DNA of 64,000 nucleotides from Gari tellinella (lineage: Eukaryota > Mollusca > Bivalvia > Cardiida > Psammobiidae), in NCBI GenBank assembly GCA_922989275.2, contig OV277858.1:104704794-104768793 (forward strand), in the 5' to 3' direction. Below, piece by piece: positions 42,849-53,362 of the stretch. Both the position numbers and the translations under genes were made by a program. Below the pieces are notes generated by a model. It saw only the letters and a list, made by a program, of their open reading frames with translations. It was not told the DNA's origin and did no database searches. How positions within the stretch are numbered: position 1 is the first letter of the stretch; every line of letters begins with the position of its first letter.

Positions 42849-43940
42849 GGCTACTGGCCAATAATGTGAACCCTTCCCGCATAGGGGGACTTTTGGTCAC
42901 TATGTTTTTCTGAAAGTGCAGGGTCTGTAGGTTTAGATCCTATTTACTGCACTTTGAGCGTTGGGGCTTTGGTAAGAAATCTGACTTTGAAGATTAACCC
43001 CCCACACACACACACACCTCTTGCATCAATCGAGAAATACGTAATTTCATGTGTAGTTGTTGCACTATTATATATTTTTTCATAAACTTATATATCTAAC
43101 AAAAAGTGATTCATTTATGTAACATAACCCAACTGAAAGTAAAAGTGCAAAAAATTGGACATAACTCATCATTTAGTCAAGTTCACAGGTGTCTGTATCA
43201 CTTGGCATTTGATAAAAAACAATTAAAAAAAAAAGAAAAAAAAACGGGCGAAAAATATCCGGTCCCAACTAATATAATCTTCTAACAAGGTGAACAGCCC
43301 TCTATATCTCTATTGTCCGAAGATTGTGGAACATCGGGTACCGTCGTTTTGGCGTATAAACAGATTCCTGGTGGGAAGACGCTACACCGGCGAGTAATTT
43401 ACATAAAAGACATTGAATAGCACAGTTTACCCCGTATTAATATGGACTCTGCACAAGCTAAACTTTTCAAAATCAACAGAAATTCTGCTTGCTGGCCACC
43501 ATTTTGTCTGATTGTTAACCGAATGTAATACGCGCTCTGATTGGACGGCGAACATGGGCTATTCCGGTATTATTTTTAACCAGTGGCTCCCTGCGTACTA
43601 CCATTGTCTTGATAGGTGTGAATTTAACTGTTAAAGTGTGCAGCACATGCTATACCAATATCAATTTACCTGGTGAGGCCCAGATTATACTCATGCTCTA
43701 GTGATTTCCAATGGTTATTTCTAACCAAACTATCAAATATAAAGGTCGGGTCTCACATGAGAAGCTTCAGTGGTTCTTTGCTGCCGACTAGTCCATTAGA
43801 CCAATGATTTTTGCAAGGAAATTGTCAGACAAGGCATTATGATCTAAGGTCGTCAGGAGATGTCTATAAACATGAACATTTAAACCACCATACAATGATC
43901 AATGAATATACATGTATTTAAAGTCTGTTCCAGATATCAT
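42849..43940. other. 1.1-kb unassigned stretch, possible exon remnant
   Basis: Near 43300-43400 both strands are open for 25-38 codons with plausible splice acceptors (minus GTCTTCCCACCAG). I cannot decide between strands. A CA microsatellite lies at 43008-43017. Confidence 0.3.
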
Positions 43941-44161
43941 TTAACCCATTTGCGGCCTGTGGATTCTTCCATGTTTATATATTGGATTAGTCCATTTTCT
44001 TATCAAAGTGATGCCCGGTCAGAATTTTCAACTTCATTTTTGAAACTCCTGCCAACAAAGAGAGTAGACTCTATTCAGACGCCGCATAATGCGGCGTCCG
44101 ATCAGAGTCTACAGTGTTTGCATATGTCCCATATATGGGATCGTGGGCACAAATGGGTTAA
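43941..44161 (+). mobile_element. piggyBac-like MITE L1
   Basis: TTAACCCATTTGCGGCC left and GGGCACAAATGGGTTAA right. Central palindrome GTAGACTCTATTCAGACGCC / GGCGTCCGATCAGAGTCTAC. Confidence 0.9.
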
Positions 44162-44265
44162 ACATAGCATCGCTACGCATTGTACATTTGTATTTCTTAT
44201 ATTTTCATAAACTGTAATGCTTTTACTCTTGTCATGCCAATCGCGACTCGGCTAATTGGTGAATA

Positions 44266-44330
44266 CCGTTTTGACCCAGATAGGACGGCGAGTAGCTCGG
44301 CGTCTGATCTGGATCCAAACTGCCTCACAC
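44266..44330. repeat. Degenerate core palindrome
   Basis: CCGTTTTGACCCAGATAGGAC / CGGCGTCTGATCTGGATCC. Confidence 0.55.
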
Positions 44331-44639
44331 AAATTTTAGATTTGTTCTATAAAGAAAAGCAACAAAAATAAGTTGATTCGTATGCAGAATACCTGTATGC
44401 AGACGCTAATCCAGGATGACAAGTGACAACAAATAATGTACATGTTGTAAAACTAAATGCTTGAATGTAAACGTATATATGAAGTGCTATTGATGATGTA
44501 GTTTTCCTACTTAATTATGTGTCTGGTTGCTACCATATATCTATCAGGGAAACCAAACTTTCGAAATTGCAAAAAATCATTTATTCGAAATGTTTAAGTC
44601 TACCACCTTCCCCCACACTGAAAGTTATTATAACCCATA

Positions 44640-44842
44640 AGAGCTAGTCTGACCCATAGAGGTCCGGAGTTTGACTCTTGCCAAACTCCTGGTCCCTATG
44701 GTTTGACCTTTCAGTGCATTTTCAATAACCATGTTACCACTGCCATATTGAATATATTGTATTTTGATCACATGCTGTTACACTCTGTTGTAAACTGTGA
44801 CTAATAAAAGATATGTTCTGTTCTGTTCTGTTCTGTTCTGAT
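44640..44842 (+). mobile_element. Retroelement 3' end with (TTCTG)n tail
   Basis: AACTGTGACTAATAAAAGATA then TTCTG repeats at 44815-44840. Upstream a small inverted pair, GGAGTTTGACTCTTG / CCAAACTCC. The 5' limit is unclear. Confidence 0.55.
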
Positions 44843-44959
44843 TAGTGGTGTGTCGTACAAGGTACATGTATAAGGTAGGTAACTCCGCAAACTGTTTCAA
44901 TCACGATGTCCGGGAGTTGGTTATCTTTATTGGAACACGCCCCTTGATCTTTAAGGAAT

Positions 44960-45355
44960 GTGCTAAAACTAAACACAAGTTAACGGTATAATAGAAAGCC
45001 CCTAAAGGAGATTTCTCTTTTACCTTCACATTACTTTAACCCTTTACCTTATAGCCTGTTTCTAGTTTTGAAGACAGGTGACCACTTAAAGCAGGTTGAA
45101 AGTAAAGCAGAATGTGCCTTAAGGCACATTCTGCTTTACTTTCAGCCTGCTTTAAGCTAAAATCTGCTAGGCTATATAAAATATTTGGTATGGTAAATGT
45201 TCATGAGGTTATAAACTGGAACTACTTTCTTCAGCGGATGAATAAATTAAATACGCTAAAAGTCGCTTCTATGGGGGAAAGGGTTAAGCAGTCACCTGTC
45301 GTAAACACCTGATGATTAAAATAAAATGTGGTCATAATAGAGCGGTTGAACTGTA
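44960..45355. mobile_element. K element split by MITE E at TTAA
   Basis: AATAGAAAGCCCCTAAAGGAG left of the E insertion and AGCAGTCACCTG then GGTCATAATAGAGCGG and CTG-TA right. Joining at one TTAA gives the order seen in the intact K at 50856. The left end is not visible. Confidence 0.8.
45036..45287 (+). mobile_element. piggyBac-like MITE E nested in K
   Basis: TTAACCCTTTACCTTATAG left and GGGGGAAAGGGTTAA right. Core GCAGAATGTGCC / GGCACATTCTGC. TTAA is duplicated at both ends. Confidence 0.93.
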
Positions 45356-45479
45356 ATACTTGTCAAACGGGTTTGAATGTGGATCTAATGCAGCCAATTC
45401 ATTAGAATTCAAAATGATGCAAGTTATTAGAATTTAAGGACACATCTGTGCACCGTCCCGTGTTTTTATTTTCGATGAT

Positions 45480-45636
45480 ATGTACCGGTTTCAATACGCG
45501 GCGTCTGATCTGTGTTAAATCTGTTTGCAACTGTACTCTAAAGGTATTATTCTTCCCTCCCTAAAACAACTCCCTCCGAACAACACGCACAATCTTTGTT
45601 TTCCATTGGGTGTTGTTGTGGAGAGTGAGCATGGTA
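45480..45636 (-). mobile_element. MITE B9, partial
   Basis: Half core (CGCGGCGTCTGATCTGTG) and the B end CCATTGGGTGTTGTTGTGG, with AGTGAGCATGG-TA. Confidence 0.7.
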
Positions 45637-45753
45637 ATATGTTAAGATACAGTAGACCCTCACTATATCAACTACACAATGAAGTCACATTGAAAATAAA
45701 GATTCTATCTATCTATCTTGGTCGTAAACACATGTGTCATTTCAGGCTTGCTA

Positions 45754-46003
45754 TACAGTGGAGAAAACGTTATTTTTTCCCAATAAACGCGTTTACGCTA
45801 AAACTATTCTTTCCATTGCAAACAGTTTGGAGCCAGATCAGACGCCGGGTAACCCGGCGTCTGATCAGGCTCCAAACTGTTTGCCACTCAGATTAAACCA
45901 AATAATCAAAAATGTCAAAAAATTGTAAGTTTGTACATTTTAGCGGTTTGCGTTTCTTTTGCGTTTTTAAAAAAGGGGAAAGAATAACGTTTTCTCCTCT
46001 GTA
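45754..46003 (-). mobile_element. MITE A32 (250 bp)
   Basis: TA-CAGTGGAGAAAACGTTATT left and AACGTTTTCTCCTCTG-TA right, intact core at 45820-45886. Confidence 0.95.
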
Positions 46004-46105
46004 CATGCCAAATACAACCGCTCCTACAGGAAGCAACGGCCTACATACCTTTAACACACTCAACAAGATTTCTCCTCTGTAGTCATATAGTGGAGAAGAT
46101 GTTAT

Positions 46106-46355
46106 TCTTGCTCTTTCCTCCCTGAAACTTTAAATGGACAATTCCAGTTTCCATTTTAGTCTAGTCCATTTTGACTTTTAAGTGTTGTTTTTGTCAATGT
46201 TTCACATTAGGTCAAACACTGAAGACCCTGATCAGAGGGCTCCTTTCGGAGCCCTCTGATCTGGGTCTTCACTGTTTGCACAGGACAAGTGTACTATTCA
46301 CATGTACACTGTTTGAAGAAGACGCCTATATGCGGGGCTAGGGTTCAAAGGGTTA
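46106..46355. mobile_element. D-family element nested in A
   Basis: CTTTCCTCCCTGAAAC left and GGGTTCAAAGGGTTAA right. Palindrome GAAGACCCTGATCAGAGGGC / GCCCTCTGATCTGGGTCTTC. Confidence 0.8.
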
Positions 46356-46479
46356 AGCGCAATCGAAACGCAAATGCAATGCAATAGAGTACATGTATAT
46401 AGAAAATAGTATTGTTTTGAAATACATAACGACTTATCTTAATCCAGATACCATATAGCTAATATAAATCATTGCTTAA

Positions 46480-47532
46480 GGTGGTTCGCGGGTCAGCTTA
46501 TTCTGTGTCAGAATTCTTTGAAACCTTGATTAAATTGAAATATACCATATGGAGAGTGAAAAATCGTTAAAATAAAACAAAGTTACAGTGCCGTTTCTTT
46601 CTGACAGTACCTTTTGTCGAGAAAATCTCCTTTTTTAATAAACAGGAATATTTTATTTATAGAATGATATAACTCAATAATTTCTGAACAATCAAGTAAA
46701 CTGTACATAGACTATAAGATATTGGGCAGACAAAAGTATTTCATGACATATTTTCTGGAAATATCAATATTTTAAAAAAGTCAAATTCTGAAAATCTCAA
46801 ATTACAAAAAATCTAGCTGTTTAACATACACTAATTTTATTCTTATTAGATAGATATAACTTAATTCTACTAGTGACAAAAATTTAATGAAAATCTACAG
46901 TAGAATTTACATTTTATACATGATTTCCTGAAATTCTGACAAAATGTTAACACAATACGAGTAACCTCCCTTGAGTTAAAATTTAAAATGCCGTCAGCTC
47001 TAAATAATACCATATAAGTCAAACCTGTAATAAGGGACCATTGAATACGGTAGCCTGTAGATCTTTAAAGGCAAGTGACTGCTTAATGCATAACAAAAGT
47101 AATGCATAAAAGCTCCTTTAGGATCTATCTTTTAGCATTACTTTTCTCCTGTGTTAAGCTGCCATCTGTTATATAGGCTATAAATCCTCACAATTTAGCT
47201 GTCGCTTGACTATACTTGCATATGATTTTATTCATTATTACTAGACTAAACATAGCCTGTCCTTTAATCACTGCGTTATGAATTGACTAGTCACTAAAAT
47301 CGGACAATTTGTTAAAAAAAAAGTTTTGAAGCGGGTGGGAATCGAACCTAGAACCTTTGGATTGCAAGTCAATCACCGTACTACATGTAACTGCGCTAAC
47401 AGAGAAGACACTGAAGCAGATCAAACTTTTCTTTATCTACATTTTCTATTATAAGCATGTGCCGCAAAGATCAGGTGAAAGTCATCAGCATTTCCGGAAC
47501 TCGAGATGCGGGCCGCCCGCTGTCGAACCACC
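46480..47532. mobile_element. TTAA-target element T, 1053 bp
   Basis: TTAA-GGTGGTTCGCGGGTC left and GTCGAACCACC-TTAA right. TTAA target, but ends begin GG rather than CC, so piggyBac or Kolobok type is unresolved. Contains an E-like hairpin at 47050-47180 and a tRNA-like piece. No transposase. Confidence 0.75.
47331..47405 (-). other. tRNA-like sequence inside T
   Basis: On the minus strand, GTTAGCGCAGTTACATG (A-box-like) and GGTTCGATTCCCACC (B box), with a possible anticodon stem. Acceptor stem pairing is poor, so probably a pseudogene or SINE head. Confidence 0.5.
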
Positions 47533-47900
47533 TTAATCTGAGTGGCAAACAGTTTGGAGCCTGATCAGACGCCGGAATACCAAACTGTTTGCAATGGACA
47601 TTATTGTGTAAGCATTAACGCATTTATTGGGAAATAATAACATCTCCACTGTACAGAGCAATGTTGCATTTTTGGGGTCGGTTCACCCCTACTGTGATGT
47701 TCACAGTTATTACTGAAGTGTTGGAAACTTATGAGCTGGGATTTATTCTATTTTCGTTTATACGAGGGCTAGTCGGTAAATTCTGTCACTGGTCTTTATT
47801 ATACATCTACACTATCAGTTTGATCAAGGAAATGTCCACAAAACCCTCCACATGCCCTTTGTCCAGAAATATACTTTGAGGTCTAGCTATTCACAACTTA

Positions 47901-48054
47901 TACAGTGGAGAAGACGTTATTCTTCACCGTTTAAAGGCAAACATTGCACTAAATTATTGTAAATTACAACAATTATGATCGTTCATGTTAATCTGAATGG
48001 CAAACAATTTGGAGCCTGATCAGACGTCGGGTTATCCGGCGTCCGAGCTGGCTC
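47901..48054 (+). mobile_element. A element, left part, interrupted in its core
   Basis: TA-CAGTGGAGAAGACGTTATTC and core to GTCCGAGCTGGCTCC. A right-side remnant (AACAGTTTACGGGGG, TTTAGCGTAAACG) appears at about 48907-48965, beyond element U. Confidence 0.75.
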
Positions 48055-48135
48055 CCATGTCCAAGAATGCAGGACATATTTACATAGTTGTCTCCCTTGA
48101 TCAGTCTTGATTTTGATACGTAAACCATAATCTCC

Positions 48136-48894
48136 CTAATAGTGCGCTCACATTTGCTCTACGGCGGCCGTACGGCGGCCGCAGAAACGTGAAATAGAGA
48201 GAATCTTACGGTAGCCGTAGAGATTCTACGGCGGCCGTGCGGCGGCCGTACGGCAGCCGCACGGCGTATCCCAATATTTTACAGGCCCTAGAGCTCGCCG
48301 TAGAATTATAACGCGGAGTTATAACATTTTTTCATTTCTACGGCGGCCGTAGAAACACACGCCGCAGAGTGGTTCTACGGCTGCCGTACGGCAGCCGTAC
48401 GGTCGCCGTGCGGCCGCCGTAACTCAATGGTCAATTTTCCTATTGTGCATTTGTACTTTTGTTCATATATGTAAAACATGTATATTATCTAAAAATGGAT
48501 TTAGATGTTCTCAAATGCTGTCCAAATGTGTCCTTTGAGTTCATGGTGTTGTTGGATTGATATTAGTTGTGTGAACATGTAGCAAAACCAAGTTGTGTAG
48601 CAGGAGCAGCATTTTGGTTGCAGGGTATCTGATGGGACTTCCACGGTGGCCGTACGGCGGCCGTACGGTCGCCGTGCGGTCACCGTACGGCTGCCGCACG
48701 GCGGCCGTACGATTGCCGCAGGTTTTCTACCCCACAAAAATGAAACTCGCCGCGCGGCAGCCGCAGCAAATGTGAGCGCAACACACGGCGGCCGTAGGAA
48801 TTCTGCGGCGGCCGGGGAATTGCTACTCGCCGTAGAAATGACTAGCCGTGCGGCCGCCGTACGGCAGCCGCAGCAAATGTGAGCGAGGCATTAG
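48136..48894. mobile_element. GC-rich palindromic element U
   Basis: Ends CTAATAGTGCGCTCACATTTG and CAAATGTGAGCGAGGCATTAG are inverted repeats. The arms consist of overlapping CGGCGGCCGTACGGC units with CAGCCG variants, very CpG-rich against an AT-rich background. No transposase; the open frames are Arg/Pro-rich shadows. A TCC at both flanks may be a 3-bp target duplication. Confidence 0.8.
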
Positions 48895-48969
48895 TCCGCG
48901 AGATCTAACAGTTTACGGGGGAAATACATGTAATAGGTTTAGCGTAAACGTTAAGAATAACGATTTTAC

Positions 48970-49400
48970 TGGCGCAGGCGGGTCTGTTTTCTCTTTAGAA
49001 CTCTTCTCTTCGAAACAATTTAACCAATCAGGAAGGATCAGAAATCTAGGTACATGTAAATGTCCACTTTCCTGAAATGCAATACTCTCATTGGTCAATA
49101 GGTCGGAATGGCCTAGACTGGTGTTCTGTTGTTTTTCAACATTTATCTTTGAATTTAAACCATTGCAAAACTATGAGATACAGTCTAAATTAATGCTGTT
49201 ACATGTACATGTACGATCATCACGGTCATCATTTCGAAATCTGTAAATTTAAGATGTGGGAAATTCTGTTTATAAAATAAAACAAAACAGATATGTTAAT
49301 AAGTTTATATAACGAATACTGTATCCTGCAATAAAACTTAAACCTGTGACGGGACACTTGTATCTTTTTTTTAAAAAATATATTTTATGTCCCCTCTGTA
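48970..49400 (+). repeat. V repeat, copy 1
   Basis: GGGTCTGTTTTCTCTT, AACAATTTAACCAATCAGGA and GGCCTAGACTGGTGTTCTG recur at 54840-55445. It holds the empty form of the site that carries MITE A40 in copy 2. Confidence 0.75.
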
Positions 49401-49465
49401 TACTCAACAGGAAAGAAGCCAAATAGTAAAGAATGCCGTGATCGCAGCAACTTTGGCATTTTATA

Positions 49466-50791
49466 TTAACTATTTCACTGTCAACGGCGCCAAATGGCGA
49501 CTTTGCACACAGTTTGGATCCTGATCAGACGCCGCGTAACGCGACGTCTAATCAGGATCCAAACTGACTTACAATCGTAATGACGTATCAACATTTCGAT
49601 AGTCAAAGCCACAGGTACTTGACACATACTTTATTATCTATTAACCCCCCCCCCCCCTTTTTTAAAAAAAAATTTTTTTTTTTTTTTTTTTTATTATACT
49701 TCTATTATAGATACAAGGTAAACAGCGCAATTCGACACCTAGTCTTTACTATCCACTTTTACTGATGCTAAAATAGACTCGATCGCCGATATTCTCTTGT
49801 GGTATCCTCGGGAAAGGATTAATTTATCAATATCTACTTTTTATTTCATCAAATTCCGTCAAATAACGCCACAGTACGTGAATTATAACGAAAATAAGCA
49901 TAAAAAAGTTTTCTGTCGTTCTCTTGGTACAGAATTTATTGCCCAAAATAAGGGGTAATCTAGTCGGTTTGCACATTTAACGGCCTTTACGGCTGGAACT
50001 TTCACCTAATTTCATTAGAGCAAACGCGTTTGTGTCGGAACATGACCCTCTTCACTATCAGCTATATGAAATATACATGTAATTTGGCATGAAATTGACA
50101 AGTGAAAGACTCATTTCATTGTGAATGCCATTTTGAATACCGGAATGAATTGAATGAACGGAGCGATCTCATTGGTCAAAATTAAACAGGTAAAGTTTCT
50201 TTTAATTTTGCATTCTATGTAAATTATATAAAACTGATAATATTTCATTTAAAGATGATTTATAATATTTGGTGAAAGTTCCAGTGGCATAGGCCGTTTA
50301 TTGTGGACAAATAACAGATCACCCCTACATGTACATTCGTTGCTATGTACAATTCTGTACCAAGAGAACGACAGAAAACTTTTTTATGCTTATTTTCGTT
50401 ATAATTCACGTACTGTGGCGTTATTTGACGGAATTTGATGAAATAAAAAGTAGATATTGATAAATTAATCCTTTCCCGAGGATACCACTAGAGAATATCG
50501 GCGATCGAGTCTATTTTAGCATCAGTAAAAGTGGATAGTAAAGACTAGGTGTCGAATTGCGCTGTTTACCTTGTATCTATAATAGAAGTATAGTAAAAAA
50601 AAAAAAAAAATTTTTTTTTTTAAAGGGGGGGGGGGGTGTTAATAGATAATAAAGTATGTGTCAAGTACCTGTGGTCAAAGCTGTCCTTACGCTGACTTTT
50701 GTAATATTGCAGACGAAACTACCAAAGCAGACAATATTTTGGCGGTAAGATCGTTAAAGCAGACGATAAAATGTGGCAGTGAAAGAGTTAA
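49466..50791 (-). mobile_element. piggyBac-like MITE C16 split by W
   Basis: TTAACTATTTCACTGTC left and GGCAGTGAAAGAGTTAA right. Core at 49505-49568. Interrupted by W at GTCAAAGC. Confidence 0.88.
49610..50673. mobile_element. Foldback element W, 1064 bp, 8-bp target duplication
   Basis: Outer arms of about 330 bp are near-identical inverted repeats starting CACAGGTACTTGACAC, and weaker pairing continues inwards. Bounded by GTCAAAGC at 49602-49609 and 50674-50681. The arms include a C14 run followed by T/A runs. The 8-bp duplication suggests hAT. No gene. Confidence 0.93.
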
Positions 50792-50855
50792 TACAGTTGA
50801 ATCTCGAGTATTTGAACAAGTATTAAAAGTTAAAACATGGCTGAGTCGATTTCAA

Positions 50856-51065
50856 TACAGTAAAACCTCTCTATTACGACCACTAAATTATGTTAATTTT
50901 TAGGGTGTTTACCATAGGTGACAGCTTAAAGCAATGTGACAGAGAAACAGAAAGCTCCTTTAGGAGCTTTCTGTTTCACTGTCACCTTGCTTTAAGCTGT
51001 CACCTGTATATTAAATAATCAATAAGCTTTCATTTTAGTGGTCGTAATAGCGAGGTTTTACTGTA
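50856..51065. mobile_element. MITE K, intact with central hairpin
   Basis: TA-CAGTAAAACCTCTCTATTAC left and GTAATAGCGAGGTTTTACTG-TA right. Central hairpin GGTGACAGCTTAAAGCAATG / CTTTAAGCTGTCACC with tip GAAAGCTCCTTTAGGAGC. Confidence 0.93.
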
Positions 51066-51079
51066 CATGTATTTGAATA

Positions 51080-51345
51080 CGGGTCTGTTCTAGTAAAAAC
51101 ACTCATTCGAGAAATTGAAATACAATCGTCGAAATACGAAAAATTTATTTCAAATCACAAACTTGAATAGCAAACAGTTTGGATCTCGATTTGACGCCGA
51201 ATATCTCGGCGTCTGATGGACACCAACGTGTTTGAAAGCCAGCGTAACAAATGTCAAATACCGCAAGTTACCATTTTCCATTTTTCATCTCTTTGAGATT
51301 TTGATTGGTTTCGGTTAAGTGTCAAAGAATAATATTTCCTCAAAA
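51080..51345 (+). mobile_element. Decayed A-like element
   Basis: Core GCAAACAGTTTGGATCTCG / CGGCGTCTGATGGACACC and AAAGAATAATATTTCCTC. Confidence 0.5.
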
Positions 51346-51489
51346 TAAATATCGAGGTCAGAACATTAAAAGCCAACAACTTCTATATGTAACAACCTAT
51401 TATAAATTGTTTGAAAATAGTTGAACAGAAAAGGTAAACAAATCTGACCCGTTAATATTTTTGTAGTACATGTGTATTTACCGAGATAG

Positions 51490-51680
51490 ATCTAACACTT
51501 TCACTGCTTCGATATCGTCTCCTTAAAATTGTCGTCTGCTGGTTTTTTTTCTCACAGTTACATATTGAACGTTTTGCCAGAGGAATCCTTAAGACGGGTG
51601 ACAAACAGTTTGAACCCAGATCAGACGCCGCGTTACACTGTTTGCATATGTAAGCCAAATCGTGCTCGGCACTCACAGGG
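51490..51680 (-). mobile_element. B10 fragment
   Basis: TAACACTTTCACTGCTTCG, GTCGTCTGCTGG and the core arm GACAAACAGTTTGAACCCAG then GCGTTACACTG: the second arm is lost. Confidence 0.6.
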
Positions 51681-51689
51681 TTAGGACTA

Positions 51690-51810
51690 GCCTTTCTGTG
51701 CCATTGTGACACCATAACGAGTTCAATACATCAATGTAATATTGTCGTATGTTTGCAAATAAATCGTCTGTTTTTATATTCTTAAGTTAAAAAGTGTTGA
51801 TATTTTGAGT
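51690..51810 (+). mobile_element. C-like left fragment
   Basis: AGCCTTTCTGTGCCATTGTG and AATCGTCTGTTTTTATATTC match the left side of family C. Confidence 0.45.
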
Positions 51811-51996
51811 TAAAAACATTAATAATTTCAAGCAAACGTGATACATTTTGTTTTGATGACGAATATCAGTATTCAAACCGTTGTTACTGAAGAAATAGAA
51901 TCGGACCTTCAGTAAATCATAAATTAATTAACCACTTATTGCAGTGACATAGGTTTCCCTAATATAAGTGCCTGATTAATGCAGGACATATACATG

Positions 51997-52324
51997 TACA
52001 GTGCTCCCTCTCTACAACGACATCCAGTGGGGAAAAATATTGTGTGTGTTGTTCGGAGGGAGTCGTTATAGGGAGGGGAATTTAAGACTTTGCTTACAAA
52101 CAGCTTGAATCCAGACCAGATGCCGCGTAACGCGGCATCTGATCTGGATTCAAGCTGTTTGTCACTCGTCATGATATTTATTCAATCACAATGTCCACTT
52201 AGATAGACTATAGTGCACCACTAAAAGCGTCAGACATAAGTGTCTTGTTTAAGGAATTGCGGCAAGGGTCGTTGTAAGGAGGGAGTCGTTGTTGGGAGGG
52301 CCGTTGTGGGGAGGGCGCGCTGTA
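51997..52324 (+). mobile_element. MITE B11, near complete
   Basis: TA-CAGTGCTCCCTCTCTACAAC left and TTGTGGGGAGGGCGCGCTG-TA right. Perfect core at 52099-52161 with GATGCCGCGTAACGCGGCATC. Confidence 0.93.
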
Positions 52325-52418
52325 ATACAGAAAGCTACTGCAGGTGTTTTATTCTTTGTTAGTATCCTGTATTAAGATTAAAAAATGCGTCACGTGACAG
52401 GAGCCCTAGAAGCATTTT

Positions 52419-52636
52419 ATAACCCTTTACTCCATAGCCTGTTTTCTAATATTGAAGATAGGTGACCACTAAAAGCAGGTTGAAAGTAAAGCAGAATGCG
52501 TACCAAGGCACATTCTGCTTTACTTTCAGCCTGCTTTCGGCTACTATCTAGGATATAGAAAATATATATTTTTGAACATGTTCATTAATGTCTTAACTAA
52601 ATGTGCTAAATTGCACGTCTATCGAGTAAACAGTTA
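52419..52636 (+). mobile_element. MITE E copy, right end decayed
   Basis: AACCCTTTACTCCATAGCCTG left, core AAGCAGAATGCGTACC / GGCACATTCTGCTT, ends CAGTTAA. Confidence 0.75.
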
Positions 52637-52683
52637 AGGTAGCAGAGAGCTGTAACACACATATTCTAGTAAACCTAGCTAAT

Positions 52684-52930
52684 GTTTACCCATTTGTACC
52701 CACGATCCCATATTTTGGACATATGCAAACAGTGAAGACTCTGATCAGACGCCGCATTATGCGGTGTCTGATCAGAGTTTACACTGTTTGCTGATAGGAA
52801 ATAACAAAATGAAAATGAAAAATTTGACCAGGCATCCCTTTGATAAAAATTTGACCAGGCATCCCTTTGATAAAAATGGACTAATCCAATAAAAAACATG
52901 GAAGAATTTACTTGGTGCAAATGGGTTGAA
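52684..52930 (-). mobile_element. piggyBac-like MITE L2 with a short internal duplication
   Basis: TTTACCCATTTGTACCC left and GTGCAAATGGGTTGA right. Palindrome GAAGACTCTGATCAGACGCC / GGTGTCTGATCAGAGTTTAC. About 29 bp containing TTTGACCAGGCATCCC are doubled. Confidence 0.85.
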
Positions 52931-53046
52931 TAAGTAAATATTCTCTAGACGAACAGTCTGAACTTTTCCTTTAACTGATGTCAAAGTTCAAGGTCAATTG
53001 CACAATGACTTATAAGTAGTACGCGATTCTCCGCCATCGAAATATG

Positions 53047-53289
53047 TACAGTAGAGAAGACATTATTCTTTCCCAATAAACACATTTAACCTGAAACTAC
53101 TATATTCATTGCAAACATTTTGAAGCCAGATCATCAGGGTACAAACTGTTTGCCGCTCAGTTTAAAAATGAATACAATGTAGATTCTAGTCAGAATTGAC
53201 AAAAAGGGATAATTTTCTACATTTCAGTGATTTGCGTTTGCGTTTCGTTTTCGTTTAAACGGGTAAAAAATAACGTCTTTTCCTCTGTA
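53047..53289 (-). mobile_element. MITE A36, palindrome tip lost
   Basis: TA-CAGTAGAGAAGACATTATTC left and AACGTCTTTTCCTCTG-TA right. Core collapsed to GAAGCCAGATCATCAGGG. Confidence 0.88.
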
Positions 53290-53362
53290 CTCACAAACTG
53301 AAATTGCTCTCCCTAGCCGATGTAGTATAAGGCATACATGTATGCTGCAAATAACCTACAAA

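Larger units (their letters stand above)
46085..47653 (+). mobile_element. Composite: A element with D and T insertions
   Basis: Left A end AGTGGAGAAGATGTTATTC, then D-type at 46106-46355, then A interior GAAACGCAAATGCAATGC, then T at 46480-47532, then A core (GGCAAACAGTTTGGAGCCTG) and right end AACATCTCCACTG-TA. Removing both insertions restores A order. Confidence 0.85.

Noticed and set aside
47661..47879. Mariner-like fragment (CGAGGGCTAGTCGGTAAATTC)
   Set aside because: A single end-like motif without a partner or transposase motif.
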